Source: an uncultured Eubacterium sp. (GTDB lineage Bacteria > Bacillota > Clostridia > Oscillospirales > Acutalibacteraceae). From it: a stretch of 64,000 bases of DNA. The stretch is taken from the NCBI GenBank assembly GCA_900539325.1, contig UQCC01000001.1, positions 1-64,000 of the forward strand, read 5' to 3'. Below, in pieces: positions 49,590 through 58,605 of the stretch (the stretch's first letter is position 1; every line of letters starts with the position of its first letter). The notes beneath the pieces are model-generated. The model searched no databases and had not been told where the DNA came from. It was given only the letters and a program-made list of their open reading frames with translations. The position numbers were made by a program, and so were the translations under genes.

Positions 49590-52223
49590 ATGAAAAAGTT
49601 GGGAAAGAGGTATTTGTCGCTGATACTCAGTGTTGTGCTTTGCTTCACAACATTTATGTCGGTTATGGTTATAGATGCGCAAGATTATAAGGTACCCGGT
49701 CCGAAACTTACATATTCTTTTGATAAAGCAAGCGGCACCCTTACTGTTTCGGGTACAGGTGATATGTATGATTTTTGGGATAGTTCTTTAAGAGGCAGAG
49801 TGCCTTGGAACGATATTAAAGACAGCATAAAAAAAGTTGTTATCAACGAGGGTGTTACAGGAATCGGTCAATATGCTTTTTATAATTGCTCAAATCTTAC
49901 TTCCGTATCACTTCCGTCAACGGTTAAAGAAATCAGAGGCTACGGTGTTACAGGCGGATATCTTGGCAATAACGGAGTTTCTTACGGTGCTTTTCGTGAT
50001 TGCGTTTCACTCACCGATATTAATTTCCCTGAAGGTTTGCAAAAAATAGGTATAGCCGCATTCCGTGGATGTATTGCACTTAAAAAGGTGACATTTCCTG
50101 ACAGTCTTAAAACATTCGATGCAGGTGCATTTGTCGGTTGTTCGGGTATCAGTGAGGTAACATTCGGCAGCGGTACAACCGAGCTTTCCACAGAGTGTTT
50201 TTACAATTGCTCAAATCTTGCAACCATTAACTGGGGACCAAGTATAAATACCATTAATAAGTGGGCATTTTACGGTACAAGACTCACGGAAGTTACTTTG
50301 CCGGACCAAATTGTATCAATTGATGAGCGTGCGTTTGGTGACTGTTATCATCTTTATGACGCTTATATTTACAACAGAAAATGTTCTATAACAAACCTTG
50401 CTTTTGACAATAAAGGACTTACAGACACTCAACAATTCAATGTTCACGGCTATACAGGCTCAACTGCCGAAACATTTGCAAAAAACAGAGGCTATACTTT
50501 TGTTGCACTTGATGCCTGCAAGCACGAGCATACACATATCAATGTTATCAAAGCCGCAACCTGCACAGAGGACGGCTTGCAGGAAACATATTGTGACGAT
50601 TGTAACACGGTTATTGTTCCCGATACAGTTATTCCGGCAACCGGTCACGATTATGAGGTTACTTCAACTTCGGATGATACCAAGGTTGACGGACATCTTC
50701 GTCAGTACGAAAAGTGTAAAACCTGCGGATATGAAAATGTTGTTCTCACTCATGTTGAAGCTGAGGGCAGCGGAACCGTCAACAAAAAATATGTTTGGGT
50801 GGATGGAAAGTATACCTACACCAATACCGCAACCTGCACTGTTCCGGGTGTGGAAACCTACACTTGTACGGTTGACGGATGTGGCGTTGTTCAAAGAAAT
50901 GTTGTTAAAAAAGCCGGTCATACCGTAGACAAATGGACTGTTACAAAACAGCCTACCTGCGTTGAAGAAGGCACAAGAACAGGTCATTGCTCCGTTTGTG
51001 ACAAGGATGTAACCGAAACCATCGAAAAAACAGGTCATACCATTGATGCAGAACATCCTATAAAAACCGAAGATAAAACCGAAACGGACGGTCATATTTA
51101 CAAAACTTATGCCTGCTCTGTTTGCGGTCAACAAACTACACAAATAACTCATACCGCTTGGGTAGAGGGTCAGTATACACCTACAATTGTTGCAAAAGTT
51201 ACATGCACAACAGACGGTGTAGAGCGTGACAAGTGCGATATTTGTGACGAAACAAGAACTGTTACAATTCCGTCAAAGGGCGAGCATACTTGGGAAGCTA
51301 CCGAAACAATCGAGCCGACTTGTACAACAAAAGGTCAAACAAATTACACTTGTACCGTTTGCGGTGCCACAAAGCGTGATAATGTTGTAGAGGCACTCGG
51401 TCATGATTATGTTGAACAAACGGATTTGACTGTTGCCGCAACCTGTACCGAAGCAGGTTCAAAAACATACAAATGCTCTCGTTGCTCCTCAACAAAAACA
51501 GAAGTGGTTGATGCAAAAGGACACTTTGCGGATCAACGCACAAAAGTTATTACAAAAAAAGCCGATTGTGAAAATGACGGTGCAGGTTACGCTACCTGCC
51601 TGCGTTGCCACGAAAAATATGATTTTGTAATCAAAGCACTCGGACATGATTATAAAAACGATGAGGTGGAAATTGCCGATAAGCCGGGTCATGTGCTTTC
51701 AACTCCTATTTGTACCCGTTGCGGTCAAAAGCAAAATGCCGAGATTGTGCACAAAGAGTGGATTAAAGGTTATTACACCCACAGAGTTATCACGGAAGGA
51801 ACTTGCTTAACCGGTGAAATTTATGTTGATACCTGCACTATTTGCAATAAAACTACAGGCAATACGAAGGGTTCGGCTCCGGGTCATGGATACCGTATGC
51901 TCAGGGTATATAACGAGCCTTCAACATCTGTCGGCGGCAACCTTAATGTAAAGCCTTACAGCGTGGTTTATTCCTGTAAGCATTGCGGAAATTTGGTTAC
52001 TAAAACGGGTGCTGAAATTTTTGCTATGTGGGATAGAGGCTACTATAATGTTGATAAAATCGAAAGACTTTCAATAGATAATTCATCGTATCTTGATGTT
52101 AATAACGACGGCATTATAAATGCGAAGGATTATGCGTTTATTTATAATCTTAACAAAAAATATTTGAAATATCAGGAAGAAAATGCCAATAAGGGCGATT
52201 CTTCATCAAGCAAAAACGCTTAA
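49590..52223 (+). CDS. Secreted BspA-like LRR protein with Cys-rich repeats and a dockerin-like tail
   Basis: 877 residues from ATG 49590 (GGTGA upstream). Signal peptide KRYLSLILSVVLCFTTFMSV. Residues ~30-290 hold BspA-type leucine-rich repeats (GIGQYAFYNCSNLTSVSLPS, KIGIAAFRGCIALKKVTFPD). From ~310 to ~800 come about nine cysteine-rich units of the plan AATCTEDGLQETYCDDC...IPATGHDY, each with CxxC pairs and a Gly-His ending, like zinc-ribbon-type repeats in clostridial surface proteins. The end has YLDVNNDGIINAKDYAFIYN, one calcium-binding dockerin-type loop; a second copy is lacking. Probably an adhesin or wall-linked protein; ligand unknown. Confidence 0.88.
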   Translation: MKKLGKRYLSLILSVVLCFTTFMSVMVIDAQDYKVPGPKLTYSFDKASGTLTVSGTGDMYDFWDSSLRGRVPWNDIKDSIKKVVINEGVTGIGQYAFYNCSNLTSVSLPSTVKEIRGYGVTGGYLGNNGVSYGAFRDCVSLTDINFPEGLQKIGIAAFRGCIALKKVTFPDSLKTFDAGAFVGCSGISEVTFGSGTTELSTECFYNCSNLATINWGPSINTINKWAFYGTRLTEVTLPDQIVSIDERAFGDCYHLYDAYIYNRKCSITNLAFDNKGLTDTQQFNVHGYTGSTAETFAKNRGYTFVALDACKHEHTHINVIKAATCTEDGLQETYCDDCNTVIVPDTVIPATGHDYEVTSTSDDTKVDGHLRQYEKCKTCGYENVVLTHVEAEGSGTVNKKYVWVDGKYTYTNTATCTVPGVETYTCTVDGCGVVQRNVVKKAGHTVDKWTVTKQPTCVEEGTRTGHCSVCDKDVTETIEKTGHTIDAEHPIKTEDKTETDGHIYKTYACSVCGQQTTQITHTAWVEGQYTPTIVAKVTCTTDGVERDKCDICDETRTVTIPSKGEHTWEATETIEPTCTTKGQTNYTCTVCGATKRDNVVEALGHDYVEQTDLTVAATCTEAGSKTYKCSRCSSTKTEVVDAKGHFADQRTKVITKKADCENDGAGYATCLRCHEKYDFVIKALGHDYKNDEVEIADKPGHVLSTPICTRCGQKQNAEIVHKEWIKGYYTHRVITEGTCLTGEIYVDTCTICNKTTGNTKGSAPGHGYRMLRVYNEPSTSVGGNLNVKPYSVVYSCKHCGNLVTKTGAEIFAMWDRGYYNVDKIERLSIDNSSYLDVNNDGIINAKDYAFIYNLNKKYLKYQEENANKGDSSSSKNA

Positions 52224-52233
52224 TGCTTTATTC

Positions 52234-52268
52234 AACAGCTTGTCGAAACGCTATCGACAGGCTGTTTT
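52234..52268 (+). terminator. Terminator of the surface-protein gene
   Basis: AACAGC-T-TGTCG pairs with CGACA-G-GCTGTT, followed by TTTGCTTG; ten bases after the stop codon. Confidence 0.8.
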
Positions 52269-52376
52269 GCTTGTTGTAACACATTTGTAATTATTAAATT
52301 TTGTTTATTTTCTTTACTTTAAGATTAATTTATATTATTATATATAAGAAATTATGCATAACGGAGGATTTTTTAT

Positions 52377-53090
52377 ATGGGCATAGCATATAAAAGAATT
52401 TTGTTAAAACTCAGCGGCGAGGTACTTGCAGGCGCCGCAGGCAAGGGTATCGATAACGATACCGTAATCAGCATTTGCAAGGCAGTAAAAAAAGTTGCAG
52501 ATGAGGGCGTTGAGGTTGCCATCGTTGTCGGCGGCGGTAACTTTTGGAGAGGCAGAACAAGCGAGCACATGGACCGTGCAAGAGCAGACCATATCGGTAT
52601 GCTTGCAACAGCTATGAACTCTTTGGCTCTTTGTGATGCTTTGGAACAGCTCGGTGCTGATGTAAGAGTGCAAACCGCTATTGAGATGCGTCAAATCGCA
52701 GAGCCGTATATTCGCAATAAGGCTATTCGTCATTTTGAAAAGGGCAGAATCGTTATTTTCGGCTGCGGCACAGGTTCGCCGTTCTTCTCAACAGATACTG
52801 CGGCTGCTCTTCGCAGTGTTGAAATCAATGCCGATGCACTTCTCAAGGCAACAAATGTTGACGGCGTTTATGATAAGGACCCTAACAAGTTTGACGATGC
52901 CGTTAAGTTTGACAATGTTACATTCCAAGAGGTTATTACCCGTGACCTTAAGGTTATGGATTCAACCGCATTTTCACTTTGTAAGGACAACGATATGCCG
53001 ATTATTGTTTTCAATCTCAATGATCCCGACAATATTTTGCGTGTTGTATCGGGTGAAAAAATCGGCACAACAGTCAGCAACAATCAATAA
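52377..53090 (+). CDS. pyrH: Uridylate kinase
   Basis: UMP kinase of the amino-acid-kinase fold, converts UMP to UDP with ATP and is feedback regulated by UTP/GTP. 237 residues behind GGAGGA. KRILLKLSGEVLAGAAGKGI, VVGGGNFWRGRTSEHMDRAR, FGCGTGSPFFSTDTAAALR and ATNVDGVYDKDPNKFDDAVK are family motifs. It opens the pyrH-frr-uppS-cdsA-dxr-rseP-ispG-polC block. The 108 bases before it are A/T-rich with several TATATT-like boxes. Confidence 0.97.
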   Translation: MGIAYKRILLKLSGEVLAGAAGKGIDNDTVISICKAVKKVADEGVEVAIVVGGGNFWRGRTSEHMDRARADHIGMLATAMNSLALCDALEQLGADVRVQTAIEMRQIAEPYIRNKAIRHFEKGRIVIFGCGTGSPFFSTDTAAALRSVEINADALLKATNVDGVYDKDPNKFDDAVKFDNVTFQEVITRDLKVMDSTAFSLCKDNDMPIIVFNLNDPDNILRVVSGEKIGTTVSNNQ

Positions 53091-53115
53091 TTAATACATA
53101 AGAAAGGTTTTTACT

Positions 53116-53670
53116 ATGGATACAATTTTTGCACAAACAACCGAGAGAATGGAAAAATGTCTTGACTCTCTCGACAGAGATTTTTCAACAATCAGAGCCG
53201 GCAGAGCAAACCCAAATGTTCTCAACAATGTTATGGTTGACTACTACGGCACACCAACAAAAATCGACCAAATGGCGGCTGTTTCGGTTCCTGAACCGAG
53301 AATGCTTGTGATTCAGCCTTGGGATGCTTCAATGCTTAAAGAAATCGAAAAGGCAATCAATGTTGCCGAAATCGGTATCAACCCTCAAAACGACGGCAAG
53401 GTTATCCGCCTTACATTTCCTCAGCTTACAGAGGAACACAGAAAAACTCTTGTAAAGGATGTATCAAAGCGTGGCGAGGAAGCAAAGGTAGCCGTTCGTA
53501 ATGTTCGCCGTGATTCTATGGATGATGTTAAGAAGCTCAAGAAAGCAAATGAAATCACCGAGGATGAACAAAAAGACGGTGAAAAGAAGCTTCAGGATAT
53601 TACGGATAAGTACATCAAAAAGGTAGAAGAAATGACAAAGAAGAAAGAGAACGAAATTCTTTCTATTTGA
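53116..53670 (+). CDS. frr: Ribosome recycling factor
   Basis: 184 residues. With EF-G it splits the post-termination ribosome. Family motifs: STIRAGRANPNVLNNVMVDY, YYGTPTKIDQMAAVSVPEPR and IRLTFPQLTEEHRKTLVKDV; the C-terminal long helix hairpin is Lys/Glu-rich. It starts 25 bases after pyrH with AAGAAAGG. Confidence 0.97.
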   Translation: MDTIFAQTTERMEKCLDSLDRDFSTIRAGRANPNVLNNVMVDYYGTPTKIDQMAAVSVPEPRMLVIQPWDASMLKEIEKAINVAEIGINPQNDGKVIRLTFPQLTEEHRKTLVKDVSKRGEEAKVAVRNVRRDSMDDVKKLKKANEITEDEQKDGEKKLQDITDKYIKKVEEMTKKKENEILSI

Positions 53671-53739
53671 TTTTATTTTTGATTATGTTTGGGCGACGCT
53701 TATGCTTCGCCCTATAACACTTTTTTAAGGAGAGAAAAA

Positions 53740-54468
53740 ATGGCTCTTTTTTCAAAAAAAGAAAGCAAAGCTGTCGGTGAAAGACCGCAGTTTGAAGTTC
53801 TTCCCGAACACATCGGCATAATTATGGACGGCAACGGAAGATGGGCAAAAAAACGCGGGCTTCCACGCACGGCAGGTCATAAACAAGGTGCCGAAACATT
53901 CCGTACAATTTCAAAGGAATGCGGCAGACTCGGTATTAAACACGCCACTTTTTATGTTTTTTCAACCGAAAATTGGAAAAGACCTAAGGAAGAAGTGGAT
54001 GCTATTATGCGACTTTTCAAACAATATCTTCTTGAAGCAAAGGAAGATATTACAGCCGCAGAAAATAACAAACTTCGCTTTATCGGGCTTAAAGACGGCA
54101 TTCCGGATGATATTCTCACTCTTATGGAAGAAGCCGAGGAAGATACAAAAAACAATACCGGCTGTGACATTGCTCTTGCCGTTAATTACGGCGGCAGAGA
54201 AGAAATTGTAAATGCCGTTAACAAACTTATTGCTGACGGTAAAACGGAAATTACCGAGGAAGATATAAGCCAAAACATTTATACCGTGCCGGATTGTGAT
54301 TTGATTATTCGTCCGTCGGGCGAGCAAAGACTTTCAAATTTCTTGCTTTGGCAAGCGGCTTACAGTGAGTTTTGGTACAGTGATGTTATGTGGCCTGATT
54401 TTTCGGTACAGGATCTTTACAAGGCTCTTTCAGATTTTGAAAACAGAAACCGCAGATTCGGAGGTTAA
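53740..54468 (+). CDS. uppS: Undecaprenyl (polyprenyl) diphosphate synthase
   Basis: cis-Prenyltransferase that makes the C55 lipid carrier for peptidoglycan. ATG 53740 behind AAGGAGAG is preferred to the in-frame ATG at 53689. Motifs: HIGIIMDGNGRWAKKRGLPR, YVFSTENWKRP, LAVNYGGREEIVNAVN, DLIIRPSGEQRLSNFLLWQA and YSEFWYSDVMWPDF. 242 residues. Its product carries the lipid intermediates of MraY and MurG. Confidence 0.96.
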   Translation: MALFSKKESKAVGERPQFEVLPEHIGIIMDGNGRWAKKRGLPRTAGHKQGAETFRTISKECGRLGIKHATFYVFSTENWKRPKEEVDAIMRLFKQYLLEAKEDITAAENNKLRFIGLKDGIPDDILTLMEEAEEDTKNNTGCDIALAVNYGGREEIVNAVNKLIADGKTEITEEDISQNIYTVPDCDLIIRPSGEQRLSNFLLWQAAYSEFWYSDVMWPDFSVQDLYKALSDFENRNRRFGG

Positions 54469-54472
54469 CTTT

Positions 54473-55351
54473 ATGAAACAAAGAGTTATTACCGCAGTTG
54501 TGCTCTTGGCACTTCTTGCAGTTGTTGTTTGGCAGATATACACACCGCTTTTTATTATTGTAATTGCATTTTTGTCTGCTGTTGCGGCAAATGAAATTAT
54601 GAAATGTGCCAAAGTTTCAAACAAATTTATTGTGATTTTGGGCACGGCAGTCGGTGCAGTTATTCCGTTTACTTCAAGTGAAAATATTATGCAACCGTGG
54701 ATTTCGGCTGAAAAGTGGAGCCACTTTATTTCAATAGTTCCGCCGCTTGCGTTTGCAGTTATTGTTATCATCGCATTTTTCCTTGCAATGATTTTTGATT
54801 ACGAGCACACAAAATTTGAGGATGTTGCGGTCAGCATTGTTGCTTCAATCGCTGTGCCTTACGGTTTTTCAATGTTCGGTATGCTCCGTGATGTGTATGA
54901 TTACAAAGCTCAGCTCGGCGTTTACCTTATTTTCTACGGACTTATTACCGCCCTCGGTACGGATACGGGTGCACAGCTTGGCGGTATGGCACTCGGCAAG
55001 CATAAAATGGCTCCTCATATTTCACCTAAAAAGACTAAAGAGGGTGCTGTATGCGGCATTTGTGCATCGTTTGTTCTTAATGTTGCGGCAATGCTTTTGT
55101 ACAACAAATTTGCATATGTTCCGCTCGGCAAGCATATGGTTACGGCACTCCTTATTGCAGAGCCGTTTATATCGTTTCTCAGTATGATGGGTGACCTTTC
55201 GGCTTCTGTTCTCAAACGCAATTTTGATGTTAAGGATTTCGGCAAAATTTTTCCGGGTCACGGCGGAGTTATGGACAGATTTGACTCATCGCTTTTCTCA
55301 ATTCCGCTTACATATTGTGTGGTAGAAATCTTTAATAATGCTATGAAATAA
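54473..55351 (+). CDS. cdsA: Phosphatidate cytidylyltransferase
   Basis: Multi-pass membrane enzyme forming CDP-diacylglycerol for phospholipid synthesis. ATG 54473 follows GGAGG; longer in-frame starts overlap uppS. GTDTGAQLGGMALGKHKMAP with HISPKKT, and the signature SVLKRNFDVKDFGKIFPGHG followed by GVMDRFDS, identify it. 292 residues with about eight membrane segments. Confidence 0.95.
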   Translation: MKQRVITAVVLLALLAVVVWQIYTPLFIIVIAFLSAVAANEIMKCAKVSNKFIVILGTAVGAVIPFTSSENIMQPWISAEKWSHFISIVPPLAFAVIVIIAFFLAMIFDYEHTKFEDVAVSIVASIAVPYGFSMFGMLRDVYDYKAQLGVYLIFYGLITALGTDTGAQLGGMALGKHKMAPHISPKKTKEGAVCGICASFVLNVAAMLLYNKFAYVPLGKHMVTALLIAEPFISFLSMMGDLSASVLKRNFDVKDFGKIFPGHGGVMDRFDSSLFSIPLTYCVVEIFNNAMK

Positions 55352-55364
55352 ATAGGTGTTTATT

Positions 55365-56513
55365 ATGACAAAAAATATTTCTCTTTTGGGTTCAACCGGT
55401 TCAATCGGTACTCAGTCACTTGATGTTGCAAGACTTCAGGGTTATAACATAAAATGCTTAACGGCGAACTCCCGTGTTGATGTTATCGAAAATCAAATAA
55501 GGGAGTTTAAGCCGGAACTTGTTTGTATGATGAACGAGGAAGCCGCAAAGGAACTCAAAACAAAAATTGCAGACACCGATACAAAGGTTGTCAGCGGTAT
55601 GAACGGTCTTATTGAATGTGCAACCTATAACGGTGCGGATACCGTTCTCAATTCCGTTGTCGGTATGGTGGGGCTTCAACCAACTTTGGAGGCTATAAAA
55701 GCCAAAAAGACTATTGCACTTGCCAACAAAGAAACGCTTGTTGCAGGCGGTCATTTGGTAACAAATCTTGCAAAAGAAAACGGTGTTTCCATTCTTCCCG
55801 TTGACAGTGAGCATTCGGCGATTTTTCAGGCTATGCAAGGCTCACCTAAAAAGGAAGCAATCAAAAAAATTATTCTTACCGCTTCGGGCGGACCGTTTTT
55901 CGGTAAAACTCTCAAAGAACTTGAAAATGTTACTCCTGCCGACGCACTCAAACACCCTAATTGGGATATGGGTGCAAAAATCACCATCGACAGTGCAACA
56001 ATGATGAACAAGGGCCTTGAATTTATCGAGGCTAAGTGGCTTTTTGATATGCCGAATGAAGATATTGAAATTGTCGTTCACAGAGAATCAGTGGTTCATT
56101 CCGCTATTGTGTATCAAGACAATTCAATGATTGCTCAACTCGGCGTGCCCGATATGCGTATTCCTATTCAGTATGCACTCACTTATCCCGAAAGAGTGCC
56201 GAGTCCTGTCGGAGAACTTTCTCTTGCGGATTACGGTAAGTTGACTTTCTTTGAGCCGGATTACGAAACCTTTAAGTGCATCAATGTTTGCAAAGATGCG
56301 ATTGAAAAAGGCGGACTTTATCCTGCCGCCGCAAACGGTGCCAACGAAGAAAGCGTAAAGCTTTTCTTAAACGGTAAAATTAAATTTACCGATATTGCAT
56401 ATCTTAATAACGAGGCTATGCTCAAGGCAGACAGCAAATCCGATTTTACTTTGGAGGATGTGCTTGAAGCCGACCGCAAGGCAAGAGATTATGTATTGGA
56501 GTGCGTGAAGTAA
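55365..56513 (+). CDS. dxr: 1-deoxy-D-xylulose 5-phosphate reductoisomerase
   Basis: Second step of the MEP isoprenoid pathway, NADPH-dependent; target of fosmidomycin. ATG 55365 behind TAGGTG; 382 residues. Motifs: ISLLGSTGSIGTQSLDVA (cofactor loop), LANKETLVAGGHLV, PVDSEHSAIFQAMQ, TASGGPFFGKTLKEL, KITIDSATMMNKGLEFIEA and AANGANEESVKLFL. With ispG in the same run, isoprenoid supply for UppS is encoded together with it. TAATG overlap with rseP. Confidence 0.97.
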   Translation: MTKNISLLGSTGSIGTQSLDVARLQGYNIKCLTANSRVDVIENQIREFKPELVCMMNEEAAKELKTKIADTDTKVVSGMNGLIECATYNGADTVLNSVVGMVGLQPTLEAIKAKKTIALANKETLVAGGHLVTNLAKENGVSILPVDSEHSAIFQAMQGSPKKEAIKKIILTASGGPFFGKTLKELENVTPADALKHPNWDMGAKITIDSATMMNKGLEFIEAKWLFDMPNEDIEIVVHRESVVHSAIVYQDNSMIAQLGVPDMRIPIQYALTYPERVPSPVGELSLADYGKLTFFEPDYETFKCINVCKDAIEKGGLYPAAANGANEESVKLFLNGKIKFTDIAYLNNEAMLKADSKSDFTLEDVLEADRKARDYVLECVK

Positions 56514-57544
56514 TGTCACACATTTGGCAAACCGTTTATCCCATATTGATTGCAATTCTTTTCTTTGAATTGATTATTATCGTTCACGAGGGCGGTCACT
56601 TTTTTGCCGCCAAGCTGATGAAAATCAAGGTTAACGAGTTTTCAATCGGTATGGGTCCTAAGATATTTCAATTTACTAAAAAAGATACAAAATTTACACT
56701 TCGTCTAATCCTTTTCGGCGGTTATTGTGCTATGGAGGGTGAAGACGGCGAAAGCGATGACAAAAATTCATTTGACAACAAAAAGATTATTCAGCGTATA
56801 TTCGTTGTTGTCAACGGAGCGTTGATGAATTTGGTGCTGGGTGTTCTTATCATTCTTGGTATGGTGTGCTCGCAGGAACTTGTGGGTATTCCCGTTATTG
56901 CCGATTTTGACAAGGATGCCGTGTCAAACGCTTACTTGCAGGAGGGTGACAGAATTCTTGCAATAGACGGTATGCGTGTTTATACAACAACGGATATAAG
57001 CACCGGCTTTTCGAGAAGTGATGACGGCAATGCTGAATTTTTGATTAAGCGTGACGGCAAAACAAAAACCGTCAATGTCAAATTCAACACTCAAAAGATT
57101 GACGGCAAAAATTATATCGATATGGATTTTTACCTCTACGGTGTAAAAAAGACCGTGCCCAATGTTTTAAAGGAAACGGGCAGAGAGTTTATGTCTTTTT
57201 GCAGGATGATATTCCTGTCGCTCCATGATTTGATTGTAGGTAGATACGGTTTGTCGGATATGAGCGGACCTGTCGGAGCGGTAAGCGTAGTGTCCGGTGC
57301 GGTAAAGATGAGCCTGACTTCTACATTTAGAATTATGGCATTGCTAACAATTAATATCGGACTTTTCAACCTGTTCCCGTTCCCGGCTCTTGACGGTTGG
57401 AGATTGTTTATTCTCCTTTATGAGGGAATATTCAGGAAAAAGCTTCCGCAAAAATTTGAATGGATGATAAACGCTATCGGTCTTGCGGCTTTGCTCGGAT
57501 TGATGTGCTTGGTTACATTTTCGGATATAACAAAATTGTTTTAG
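56513..57544 (+). CDS. rseP: Site-2 intramembrane metalloprotease RseP
   Basis: Zinc protease in the membrane, cleaving anti-sigma factors or signal-peptide remnants. 343 residues. IIIVHEGGHFFAAKLMKIKV has the HExxH-type motif (HEGGH), a PDZ domain spans about 120-200 (LQEGDRILAIDGMRVYT), and NLFPFPALDGWRLFILLYEG holds the third zinc ligand (the Asp of LDG). The start overlaps the dxr stop (TAATG). Confidence 0.95.
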   Translation: MSHIWQTVYPILIAILFFELIIIVHEGGHFFAAKLMKIKVNEFSIGMGPKIFQFTKKDTKFTLRLILFGGYCAMEGEDGESDDKNSFDNKKIIQRIFVVVNGALMNLVLGVLIILGMVCSQELVGIPVIADFDKDAVSNAYLQEGDRILAIDGMRVYTTTDISTGFSRSDDGNAEFLIKRDGKTKTVNVKFNTQKIDGKNYIDMDFYLYGVKKTVPNVLKETGREFMSFCRMIFLSLHDLIVGRYGLSDMSGPVGAVSVVSGAVKMSLTSTFRIMALLTINIGLFNLFPFPALDGWRLFILLYEGIFRKKLPQKFEWMINAIGLAALLGLMCLVTFSDITKLF

Positions 57545-57561
57545 ATAATATGGAGTAGATT

Positions 57562-58605
57562 ATGAGAACTTCTAAAAAAATAAAAGTAGGCAATACCTTC
57601 CTCGGCGGTGGCAGCCCTGTATTGGTGCAAAGTATGCTTAATATTCCGTCAACAGATATAGACGGCTCCGTTAAACAGGCTGTTGAGCTTGAAAAAGCAG
57701 GATGTCAGATTATCCGCTTTGCAATTCCTAATGAGGAGGCTCTCGCACTTGTTGAGCCTATTAAAAAGGCAACTACCGTGCCGCTTGTAGCCGATATTCA
57801 CTTTGATTATAAGTTGGCTCTCGGTGCGGCAGAAAGAGGAATAGACAAAATCCGTATCAATCCGGGCAATATCGGCTCGGAGGATAGGGTAAAGGCTGTT
57901 GCCGACATTTGCAAGCAAAAAGGGCTTCCTATCAGAATCGGCGTTAACTCCGGTTCTCTTGAAAAGCATATCCTTGCAAAATACGGTTCTCCGACTCCCG
58001 AAGCTATGGTAGAGTCTGCACTTTATCACGCTTCGCTTCTTGAAAAGTTTGATTTTGACGATATTGTTATTTCAATCAAATCTTCAAATGTAAATACTAT
58101 GATTAAAGCGTATGAGCTTGCGGCTGAAAAATGCAATTATCCTCTTCACCTCGGTGTTACGGAAGCCGGCACAGAGCGTATGGGTATTATCAAATCCGCT
58201 GTTGGCATCGGCTCGCTCCTTACTCACGGAATAGGCGACACTATCCGTGTAAGCCTCACCGATGACCCTGTAAAAGAGGTTTATGCCGCACAGGATATAT
58301 TAAAAGCTATCGGACTTAAAACCGATTGCCCGTACCTTGTTTCATGCCCTACCTGCGGCAGAACAAGGATTGACCTTGTCGGTCTTGCAAAGCAGGTTGA
58401 AGAACGACTTCGTGATTGTAAAAAGCCTATTACCGTTGCCGTTATGGGTTGTATTGTTAACGGTCCTGGCGAAGCGAAAGAGGCAGACATCGGAGTTGCG
58501 GGCGGTGACGGATGCGGACTCATTTTCAAAAAAGGCGAAATTCTCCGCAAAGTTCCCGAAAATGAATTATTAGACGAATTGATGAAAGAGATAGACAAAT
58601 TATAA
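57562..58605 (+). CDS. ispG: 4-hydroxy-3-methylbut-2-enyl diphosphate synthase (flavodoxin/ferredoxin)
   Basis: [4Fe-4S] enzyme of the MEP pathway that converts MEcPP to HMBPP. 347 residues. TIM-barrel motifs VADIHFDYKLALGAAERG and KIRINPGNIGSED; cluster ligands in SCPTCGRTRIDLVGLA and VAVMGCIVNGPGEAKEADIG. Start behind TGGAGTAG. Its stop overlaps polC (TAATG). Confidence 0.97.
   Translation: MRTSKKIKVGNTFLGGGSPVLVQSMLNIPSTDIDGSVKQAVELEKAGCQIIRFAIPNEEALALVEPIKKATTVPLVADIHFDYKLALGAAERGIDKIRINPGNIGSEDRVKAVADICKQKGLPIRIGVNSGSLEKHILAKYGSPTPEAMVESALYHASLLEKFDFDDIVISIKSSNVNTMIKAYELAAEKCNYPLHLGVTEAGTERMGIIKSAVGIGSLLTHGIGDTIRVSLTDDPVKEVYAAQDILKAIGLKTDCPYLVSCPTCGRTRIDLVGLAKQVEERLRDCKKPITVAVMGCIVNGPGEAKEADIGVAGGDGCGLIFKKGEILRKVPENELLDELMKEIDKL

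Noticed and set aside
50500..51900. Repeats resembling a CRISPR array
   Set aside because: The periodicity is at protein level (CxxC units in a coding frame) with variable DNA and no constant spacing.
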